Below, piece after piece: positions 32,965-39,440 of a DNA stretch of 39,440 bases; positions within the stretch are counted from its first letter, which is position 1; each line of letters begins with the position of its first letter. The notes beneath the pieces were generated by a model. That model did no database searches. It was not told where the DNA came from and was given only the letters and a program-made list of their open reading frames with translations. Location: positions 1 through 39,440 of the forward strand of contig CAQUUC010000007.1 of NCBI GenBank assembly GCA_948896235.1. The letters run 5' to 3'. This DNA comes from an uncultured Clostridia bacterium (GTDB taxonomy: Bacteria; Bacillota; Clostridia; TANB77; CAG-508). The position numbers were made by a program, and so were the translations under genes.

Positions 32965-34911
32965 TTATTTATATTGTTCTAATATATAGTCTAAATCTTT
33001 AGAAAATTCTCTAAGCATTACAATTTTAATCGTAGCTTCTTTATTTTTTGTATAATCATCTATTAATTGTTTTAGTCCTCTTATATTATTCTTTTCAGGC
33101 TCAATTTCATCTTTGTGTAATCTAACCCTATTTACTAATTTTTCTTTTATCGTTACTATATCTTCATTGCTTGCACAAGATATTCTTTGGAATGTCTGAA
33201 AAACATCATAATACTTAAATATTGGAACATCCATACACTCTTTATCAAATCTTTCGTAAAATACTTCCATACGCATTGGAATACATTTAAATATAGCATC
33301 TGCCTTTTCAATATACATTTTATCTTTTAGTTGTATATTTAATTGATTGAAATGTTTTAACACTTCTTCTATATCTTCATTTACTTCTCCTACTGTAATT
33401 TGAGCGAGTTCTTCTTCTACATTTTCGCAATAAGAAGATGTAAGTGATGCCATATTCATTCCATTAAGAAATACACTTTTTATTGTTCTCATATCATATT
33501 TAATTAAGTCTTTTTTTATAAAATAACTAAAGTATGCAAATATTTTTACCATATCAATCAAGCTTATTTTACCATTTTTAACATCTTCAATTATCTCATC
33601 TACTATTCCTTCAAATTGATCATCACTAATTTTCCAATATTCTTCTGTAAGAAGTCTTTTATAACCTGGAAGTTTATCTGTATCAACAGTATTTATAATT
33701 ACTTCCATATTTTCTTTAAATACTTTCATATCAAAAATTCTTGTACGTACATATATTTCAATAAATTTAAAGAATCTATATTCAGCTTTAAAATTATAGT
33801 AATAGTTATTGTCAAATTCTTTAATATAAAATTGTCTATTATCCATTAGCAATACTCTTGAAGATACCAAAATTGACTTATACTCTTCGTTATCTTGAAT
33901 ATTTATAAACTTGTCCTTTGTTACCTTTCCAGCTTTAATTTCAAACGATACAGCTATTGTAAATATAAGCATTGTTTGTAATACTCTATTATTGGTATTT
34001 GGATAATATTTATTTACCATTTCGAAAACTTTTCTAAAATCATTTAGTGCATGTTTTAAAATCCTTAAGTTTCTTGTTCCACTTTTATTAAATGTTGAAA
34101 TTATCAATCCTGTATTTTCTCTTAAAAATCTTATTAATTCTTCATTTGTTTCATATCTCATCAATAGTCCATTAATTATATAGTTAAATTCTGGTGCATA
34201 TTCAAAGGTTTCTCCTATTAATTTTTCTTTTATTCTTTCATAATCATTAGCTTTATCAAATACTGTTTCAATGGTATCTTGAATTTTTTCTACCATTGGT
34301 TTATCAGTAGTTTTAGATAAATCTCCTTCTTTATCCAAAAGATATGTAGCAATAAAGGTTTTCATTTCAAGATTATTACTTTTTAATTTTGTAGATAATT
34401 CTTTTTCATTGCATATTATTATTGTTTTTATATGATCATGTTCTACAAAGTTATTTATATATCCTAAAATATCAATAACATCTACATTAGCTCTTTCAAG
34501 ATCATCAAAACATAATACTTTATCATCTGTTGAAAAAAAGTCTGAATAATCTACTCTATCTCCATTTTGTGTAACACCAAAGAAGTTTGCCATATCTAAA
34601 CCTGTTTTTGCATATTCAGGTATTGTTGTTTGATTATTTGCTTGCATATATTTTTTTAAATTTTTATCCATTAATTGAGTGGTTTCAATAAATATTTTTT
34701 TACTTATTTCTTCTAAATTTGATATACCATATAAGGACATATAAATTGTAGTATATTGTTTTCCATTTAATTGCATTGATTCTATTTTATTTCTAATTTT
34801 ATGATTCCAGAAATAAGTTTTACCGCTTCCCCATTCACCATTAATCATAATAGCGTAATCTGTATAATCACTTCTTACATAATCTAATATACTTTCAACT
34901 AAATCTTCCAT
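32965..34911 (-). CDS. KAP-family P-loop NTPase
   Basis: 648 residues. Walker A is MINGEWGSGKTYFW near residue 25 and Walker B is VLCFDDLERANVDV near residue 135, followed by TIIICNEKEL. This is the KAP P-loop family pattern. The N-terminal extension is short and no membrane helix is clear, so it may be a soluble member. The C-terminal 400 residues are helical and not recognised. KAP NTPases occur on mobile and defence-related regions, but the substrate is unknown. It lies downstream of comFC with a 13-base gap. No in-frame CGG. Confidence 0.82.
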   Translation of the reverse strand: MEDLVESILDYVRSDYTDYAIMINGEWGSGKTYFWNHKIRNKIESMQLNGKQYTTIYMSLYGISNLEEISKKIFIETTQLMDKNLKKYMQANNQTTIPEYAKTGLDMANFFGVTQNGDRVDYSDFFSTDDKVLCFDDLERANVDVIDILGYINNFVEHDHIKTIIICNEKELSTKLKSNNLEMKTFIATYLLDKEGDLSKTTDKPMVEKIQDTIETVFDKANDYERIKEKLIGETFEYAPEFNYIINGLLMRYETNEELIRFLRENTGLIISTFNKSGTRNLRILKHALNDFRKVFEMVNKYYPNTNNRVLQTMLIFTIAVSFEIKAGKVTKDKFINIQDNEEYKSILVSSRVLLMDNRQFYIKEFDNNYYYNFKAEYRFFKFIEIYVRTRIFDMKVFKENMEVIINTVDTDKLPGYKRLLTEEYWKISDDQFEGIVDEIIEDVKNGKISLIDMVKIFAYFSYFIKKDLIKYDMRTIKSVFLNGMNMASLTSSYCENVEEELAQITVGEVNEDIEEVLKHFNQLNIQLKDKMYIEKADAIFKCIPMRMEVFYERFDKECMDVPIFKYYDVFQTFQRISCASNEDIVTIKEKLVNRVRLHKDEIEPEKNNIRGLKQLIDDYTKNKEATIKIVMLREFSKDLDYILEQYK

Positions 34912-34924
34912 AATCTACTCCTTC

Positions 34925-35575
34925 TTAATCTTTTGCAAATGTTAATATAGAAACCTCATACGCTCCTGCTTGTCTTAAAACTCTGGCACATTCTTCTAAA
35001 GTGCTTCCTGTTGTATAAATATCATCAAATAATAAAACTTTTTTATTTATAATAGTATCACTATTTTTTAGTCTATATGCACCTTTTAAATTAATTCTTC
35101 TTTGTTCTTTATTTAGGCTACTTTGAGGCTTAGTATTTTTTATTTTATATAAAATATTAGTGCAAACTTTAATATTTTTATCTAGTTTTGCACATTCTTT
35201 TATAATAAGTTCACTTTGATTGTATCCTCTTTGTTTCATTCTTTTTTTACTTATTGGAACTGGGATAATTATATCATACTTTTTTAAAAATCCACATATT
35301 TTTTTATCTTTTATCATAAAATTTGCAAATGCTTTATATCGATAGTTTTGTCCTCCAAATTTGTATTTTATAAAACACTCTCTTACTATATCTTCATATT
35401 TAAATATATACATTTGATCTGTAAAACTTCTTGTTAGGTAAATATGTTTTTTACATTGCTTTATTTCATTTAGCTGTTTTATACATTTAGGACATATATT
35501 ATATTTACTAATATTTCCACAAATACCGCAAACATTAGGATAAAATATGTTTATTATACCATTAATAAAGTGCAT
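34925..35575 (-). CDS. ComF-family phosphoribosyltransferase-like protein
   Basis: 216 residues. An N-terminal zinc finger (CGICGNISKYNICPKC) precedes a phosphoribosyltransferase fold with IIPVPISKKRMKQRGYNQSELI and the PRPP loop VLLFDDIYTTGSTLEEC. ComFC supports uptake of single-stranded DNA during transformation; in non-competent species its role is open. ATG at 35575. Confidence 0.92.
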   Translation of the reverse strand: MHFINGIINIFYPNVCGICGNISKYNICPKCIKQLNEIKQCKKHIYLTRSFTDQMYIFKYEDIVRECFIKYKFGGQNYRYKAFANFMIKDKKICGFLKKYDIIIPVPISKKRMKQRGYNQSELIIKECAKLDKNIKVCTNILYKIKNTKPQSSLNKEQRRINLKGAYRLKNSDTIINKKVLLFDDIYTTGSTLEECARVLRQAGAYEVSILTFAKD

Positions 35576-35641
35576 TGTAACACCCTTTCTCTTTTATTTA
35601 ATTTCTTGGATTATTTAGTAAAGATACTTTACTTTAAAGAT

Positions 35642-36130
35642 TTAAAATTTTTTATATTTTTCTTCTAAACATTTAAAATCACAACATCTGTTTTTCAACT
35701 TCATATTTGCTTTATTTAATATAATCAAGTTACATAGTTTGTTTGCTTTGTTTAATATGTAGTTTTTATTTTTATTACACCATATATATTGATATTTTAA
35801 AATTAAACCATATTTTTTATTTTGTTTAATTTCTTGATTTATATCTATTTTTTCACAACATAATAATGGAACTGGTATCATATTATTTAAATTAATTATT
35901 CCATCTCTTCCATCATTTATCTTTATAAAGTCTATATTATTTTTCATTAACTTATGTTTTTCTTTAGGAGAACTCATAGGAGCAAAATAATTAATATTAT
36001 TTATTTCTAATACTATTCCCACATATGGTCTTTTAGTTTTTGATTCAAAATTCCTCATTACTTTATTGTTTGATTCATATATGTACTTTGAATATTCTTC
36101 ATTAACCCTATATAAATACAAATTTTCCAT
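35642..36130 (-). CDS. Type III toxin-antitoxin toxin, ToxN/AbiQ-like endoribonuclease
   Basis: 162 residues. The family signature is clear: LYRVNEEYSKYIYESNNKVM near residue 5, KRPYVGIVLEINNINYFAPMSSPKEKHKLMKNNIDFIKI in the middle, and NLNNMIPVPL. ToxN-type toxins are sequence-specific RNases held inactive by a small RNA. Upstream, between a strong promoter and this gene, is a short RNA-sized region ending in a terminator hairpin, the standard type III layout. ATG at 36130 behind AAAGGAG. It is very AT-rich and has no CGG. The C-terminal 30 residues are Lys/Cys-rich. Confidence 0.88.
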   Translation of the reverse strand: MENLYLYRVNEEYSKYIYESNNKVMRNFESKTKRPYVGIVLEINNINYFAPMSSPKEKHKLMKNNIDFIKINDGRDGIINLNNMIPVPLLCCEKIDINQEIKQNKKYGLILKYQYIWCNKNKNYILNKANKLCNLIILNKANMKLKNRCCDFKCLEEKYKKF

Positions 36131-36150
36131 TTTTCTCCTTTATTAAATAC

Positions 36151-36255
36151 AATAAGGAATTAGTATTAACACTAATTCCTAACTTTTTCATTCTCCGTTT
36201 CTTGTTTGGTGGAGTTAAAACCGCTTTTTCTAACATTTAAGTTAGCTTTATTAGT
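36151..36255 (-). ncRNA. Candidate type III RNA antitoxin
   Basis: A region of about 105 bases between a near-consensus promoter and a terminator hairpin, directly upstream of the ToxN-like gene. Visible pairings: CTAAC/GTTAG (36241-36245 and 36230-36234) and CTCC/GGAG (36211-36214 and 36193-36196). I see no clean tandem repeats, which most type III antitoxins have, so it may hold a single unit. Boundaries are approximate. Confidence 0.55.
36155..36180 (-). terminator. Terminator between RNA antitoxin and toxin
   Basis: A perfect 10-bp stem (36155-36164 and 36171-36180) followed by T-rich sequence, 25 bases before the toxin start. Partial read-through would set the RNA-to-toxin ratio, as in ToxIN. 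Confidence 0.75.
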
Positions 36256-36261
36256 ATATTC

Positions 36262-36290
36262 ATTATACAACAATTTTATTAATTAATCAA
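36262..36290 (-). promoter_or_regulatory. Promoter of the candidate toxin-antitoxin locus
   Basis: The minus strand shows TTGATT (36285-36290), a 17-base spacer and a perfect TATAAT (36262-36267). The -35 element overlaps the recD2 stop codon. Confidence 0.75.
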
Positions 36291-38520
36291 TAATTTGAAT
36301 TCATATTTTTAAGTTTATACACAAGTCCTGTATTTCTTTTTTTGGTATCTGTATTTTGTATCATATAATTTAAAACTTTATCTCCACTTATTATTATAAG
36401 CAGTTTTTTTGCTCTTGTTATTCCTGTATAAAGTAAATTTCTGGTAAGCAACATTGGTGCTGCTTGTGGTAATACCATAATTACTACATCAAATTCACTT
36501 CCGCTGTGCTTTATGTATTGTTATGGCATATGCATGTTCTATTTGGTCTAAATCAGAAAATGCATACCATGCTACTTTATTATCATCAAATCTAATTTTT
36601 ACTTGTTTTTCAAAATTATCTATTTTTTCAATTGTTCCTAATTCCCCATTAAAAACTCCGCTTCCATTTTCATATTCGGGCTCAAATCTTTCCCAGTATA
36701 TATCATAGTTATTTCTTATTTGCATTATCTTATCTTGTTCACGGAATGTAACACCCATACTATTTTTTTCTTGTTTAAAATCTGATTCTGGGTTTAATTC
36801 TTTTTGTAATGCTTTATTTAATTCTTTTGTGCCTAATAGTCCTTTTTTTGTAGGAGACAAAACTTGAATATTATCAAAGAAATTATAATCTCCAAAATTC
36901 GAAAGTCTTTCTTTGCATAATGATAAAACCTGATATATCATACCATCTATTGATGGTTCTTTAATGTAAAAGAAATCTGCTTTTGCTTCATTATCTTTTG
37001 CTTCTTCAGGTGTTATAAAAGTTTCTCCATTATTTACTTTATGTGCATTTAATATTATTTTACTTTTTGCAGCTTGTCTAAATATTTTATCTAAATGAAC
37101 TGTTTTTACAACATTGGATTCTATTAAATCTTGTAAAATACTTCCAGGTCCTACTGATGCAAGTTGGTCTACGTCTCCTACTAGTACCAGCTTAGTTCCT
37201 TTGTATACTGCTTTTAAAAGGTAGTTCATTAAAAACAAATCTACCATAGACATTTCATCTACAATTATTACATCTGCATCTATCGGTGCTACTTCGTAAT
37301 CTGTACTTTCAATGCTTCCTTCCTCTTCTATTTTTCCTATCTCTAGTAAACGATGTAGAGTTTTTGCTTCTTTATTTGTAGCTTCAGTCATTCTTTTTGC
37401 TGCTCTTCCAGTTGGTGCACATAGTACTACTTTTTTATTTTTTGTTTCATACAAATCTATTATACTTTTTATAATTGTAGTTTTACCAGTTCCAGGTCCT
37501 CCTGTTATTATACATACATTATTTTCATTTATAACTTCAAGAGCCTCTTTTTGTTTATCTGATAAAACTATATCTTCATCTTTTTCTATCATTTTTAATT
37601 CTCTTTTTAAATTCTTTATTTCTTTTGCATTTTCTGTATTGTTTAAAGATATTATTTTTTCTGCAATATTTGTTTCTGCTTTATAGAAGGCCTGTAAATA
37701 TACAAGTTCTGTATCCTCATCTTGCTTTTCTACTACTATTTCATTTAGCATTTTTAAATCTATTAAACAATTTTTTATACGATCGCTTGAAACTCCAAGT
37801 AATTCTTCGACAAAAGCTATTAAGTTTTCTTTTTTTACACAAGTATGTCCATTATAACTTACTCTAATTAAACTATATTTTATACCACTTTTTATCCTTT
37901 TTAGATTATCTTCGGCTATTCCTATATCAAGAGCCATCTTATCTATTTGCTTAAAATCTACTCCTCTTGCAATATCAATTAATATATAAGGATTTTCTTC
38001 AATTTGTTCTATTGCATTAGCACCTAATAATTTATATACTTTTTTTGCATTTGCTGGTCCTATTCCAAATCTCTCTAAAAATCCAACTATTTGCCATAGT
38101 TCCCAATTTTCATTAAAACTCTGTGACATTTCTAGTGCTTTTGGTTTAGTAATTCCTTTAATACTAGCTAACTTTTCAGGTTCATATTTAAAAATATATA
38201 TAGTATCTTCTCCAAAGGTGTCTACTATTTTTTTAGCGGTAGATGGTCCTATTCCTTTTATTGTACCATTTGCAAGATAGTTTTTTAAAGAATCTAGATT
38301 CTGTGGCATCATTTTTTCAAATGTGTCTATTTTAAACTGCCTACCATAATCTTGATGTGTAACAAATTTTCCTATAAGTTTTAGAGTATCTCCTGCATTT
38401 ATAAAAGGAAGATACCCTACAATTGTTAACTCTTCAACATCAGTTTCAAATGTTGCTACTGTGTAGCCATTTATTTCATTTTGATATATTATTTCTCCGT
38501 AATACTCCTTGTATTTCCAC
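36287..38520 (-). CDS. recD2: RecD2-type SF1 DNA helicase, recoded twice at CGG
   Basis: About 743 residues, the normal RecD2 length, after two +1 shifts (codons 8 and 673). The N-terminal OB-like domain follows the first shift (VLGEIIYQNEINGYTVATFE). Helix-hairpin-helix repeats come next (GTIKGIGPSTAKKIVDTFG), then Walker A ITGGPGTGKTTI, CAPTGRAAKRM, Walker B IIVDEMSMVD and LVGDVDQLASVGPGS. The second shift restores AYAITIHKAQGSEFDVVIMVLP, helicase motif V, and the last motif LLYTGITRAKKLLIIIS. Without it the last 70 residues are lost. I chose GTG at 38520, with GGAGAG five bases upstream. RecD2 is a 5'-3' helicase for repair in RecBC-lacking bacteria. Confidence 0.95.
36501..36503 (-). other. 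CGG +1 recoding site in RecD2 motif V
   Basis: The zero frame reads aaa gca cag CGG aag tga, stopping two codons later. Skipping the C gives HKAQGSEFDVV, the near-universal RecD/UvrD-type motif. Confidence 0.96.
38497..38499 (-). other. CGG +1 recoding site at the RecD2 N-terminus
   Basis: The zero frame reads gga gta tta CGG aga aat and soon stops. Skipping the C gives GVLGEIIYQNEINGYTVA, the usual RecD2 start. AAGGAG lies seven bases upstream of the CGG; as most other sites lack one, this is probably chance. Confidence 0.93.
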
Positions 38521-38644
38521 TAATACTCTCCATATTTTTTATTTTATATTACTATATCATATATTTAAAATTATTACATGTTTTTATAATATTTTTCAAT
38601 GATTTTTATATATTTTTTTATAATTTAATATTTTCCTATTACAT

Positions 38645-38691
38645 AAAAAAACCAACACTATAAAACACCTTCTTTATAGTATTAGTTTTTT
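38645..38691 (-). terminator. Terminator after the edge surface-protein gene
   Basis: A long imperfect stem (about 38646-38664 and 38673-38691) bounded by A-run and T-run, 30 bases past the stop at 38722. Confidence 0.8.
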
Positions 38692-38721
38692 CATTTCTTG
38701 TTTATACAATATATACTATTT

Positions 38722-39440
38722 TTACTCACCTAGCAATGTAAAAGGACTTTGTGCCCAAGGACTTGCATTACCATCTGGTTTAAGCCAAAATTTAATATAA
38801 TAAGAGTCACTCAATTCTGACACATCTAATTCTACGCTAATCCTACTACCGTTAGGAACATTATATTTCTTTTCAAATGATGCCACATATTCAGTAGAAT
38901 CAGGATTTTCCAAAAGCCCTAAAGTAATAATTGAGTTATGTCCAGATGCACCCGCACTACTGCTTGTATAGCTTAAGGTCAATTTGTCATAATTTTTAAC
39001 ATCAATTTTCTGCGAAGAAATAACATATACTCCATTTGAATTTCCTACTCTAATTTGATCGTTCGGATCTTGTCCTACAATTAACCATTTACCACCACGG
39101 AGAATATCTGTCAAATTACCATTAAACAACTTAACTACGCCCTTAAAAACAATTCCTTTTGAAATTGATTCTATTTTATTTCCAGCTCTATCTACGCTTA
39201 GTATATGCAAATAGTAGGTTCCTGGATTTGACTCAATAACATTTATCTTTTTTGGATTTTCATTAAAGTTTAGAGCACTGTTCCAAGCTTCATTATCTTT
39301 TCCCAATTTATCACTACTTTGATTTACTATATACTTACAATTCGTTATATCTATACCACTTTCTAAGTCACTTTGTGTTACTGTGGCTTGTATTATCTGA
39401 TTAACATCTGTTTCAGTTTTATCAAATGTTATTGTTGCTG
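38722..39440 (-). CDS. Surface/adhesin-like protein, 3' end only
   Basis: The frame is open from the right edge to the stop at 38722, giving at least 238 residues of a larger protein; the start is outside the window. It contains an Ig/fibronectin-like segment (GTYYLHILSVDRAGNKIESISKG) and a C-terminal beta-sandwich-like domain (GGKWLIVGQDPNDQIRVGN to SYYIKFWLKPDGN). There is no LPXTG or membrane anchor at the end (FTLLGE). The style resembles the glycine-rich prepilin-like gene at the left edge. A conserved-looking Arg in DILRGGKW is CGT. No in-frame CGG occurs in the visible part. Confidence 0.7.
   Translation of the reverse strand, partial: ATITFDKTETDVNQIIQATVTQSDLESGIDITNCKYIVNQSSDKLGKDNEAWNSALNFNENPKKINVIESNPGTYYLHILSVDRAGNKIESISKGIVFKGVVKLFNGNLTDILRGGKWLIVGQDPNDQIRVGNSNGVYVISSQKIDVKNYDKLTLSYTSSSAGASGHNSIITLGLLENPDSTEYVASFEKKYNVPNGSRISVELDVSELSDSYYIKFWLKPDGNASPWAQSPFTLLGE

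Noticed and set aside
36151..36255. A preQ1 or other known riboswitch upstream of the ToxN-like gene
   Set aside because: The sequence does not match a riboswitch core I know, and the toxin context explains a small RNA better.
38470..38499. An internal Shine-Dalgarno stimulator before the recoding sites, as in prfB
   Set aside because: AAGGAG or GGAGGT occurs before only two of the twelve sites, so it is not a shared requirement.
1..39440. Random sequencing or assembly indels as the cause of the frameshifts
   Set aside because: Random errors would fall in homopolymers and other contexts, including in ileS, infB and alaS. Here all twelve are in zero-frame CGG, and many CCG/CGG strings out of frame cause no break. 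A systematic error limited to in-frame CGG is hard to imagine, though reads were not available.

Overview
The window is about 39 kb of very AT-rich DNA (roughly 27-30 % G+C by eye) from a Gram-positive, Clostridia-like bacterium. The evidence is an ftsE-ftsX-M23 peptidase-ctp cluster, a T-box in front of ileS, a rimP-nusA-ylxR-ylxQ-infB-rbfA-nrnA-truB operon, IreB-RuvX-DUF1292, SpoVT, a sortase and a class III prepilin-like N-terminus. Species cannot be fixed from the sequence; an uncultured gut-type Clostridia is my inference. Almost all genes lie on the minus strand; asd is the only clear plus-strand gene.

The main discovery is a recoding pattern. Eight genes look broken by frameshifts: a prepilin-like surface protein, ctp, ftsE, truB, nrnA, ruvX, a TadZ-like gene and recD2. 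There are twelve breaks, and every one falls exactly on an in-frame CGG codon. Skipping the C and reading the next three bases (GGA eight times, GGT four times) as glycine restores the family sequence at once, often at an invariant glycine: the FtsE Walker A motif, HKAQGSEF of RecD2, the AAGC motif of NrnA, LGITAQG of RuvX. By manual scan, no other host-like gene contains an in-frame CGG, including the long ileS, infB, alaS and nusA; CGT and CGC still encode conserved arginines. The codon before CGG is different in almost every case, so the signal appears to be CGG itself. The simplest reading is that CGG is no longer an arginine codon here but a constitutive +1 frameshift or a four-base CGGN glycine codon. 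The only in-frame CGG codons that must be read as plain arginine are four in two GC-richer, apparently transferred loci (a cupin gene and a metallo-beta-lactamase-fold gene). Under the host rule both would be truncated.

Layout from left to right, with minus-strand genes transcribed right to left. 1-1.9 kb: recoded prepilin-like glycine-rich protein. 2.0-6.3 kb: ftsE-ftsX-pcsB-like-ctp division and cell-wall operon with its own promoter. 6.4-8.1 kb: transketolase as two subunits. 8.2-9.3 kb: asd on the plus strand. 9.3-9.8 kb: foreign cupin. 9.9-11.0 kb: cysteine desulfurase. 11.2-14.3 kb: ileS with T-box. 14.3-22.1 kb: the transcription/translation operon rimP to truB. 22.1-23.5 kb: foreign metallo-beta-lactamase-fold and DUF3006 pair. 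23.6-24.7 kb: DUF1292, ruvX, ireB. 24.7-28.6 kb: degenerate GGDEF protein, TadZ-like protein and a small membrane protein. 28.8-29.1 kb: tRNA-His and tRNA-Gln. 29.2-32.8 kb: sortase, HIT protein, a short alaS, spoVT. 32.9-38.5 kb: KAP-type NTPase, comFC, a ToxN-like type III toxin with a candidate RNA antitoxin, and recD2. 38.7 kb to the edge: 3' end of another surface protein gene.

Promoters recognised by eye are sigma-A-like, all with 17-base spacers. Many genes end in strong hairpin terminators. All calls come from reading the sequence; no database search was run.
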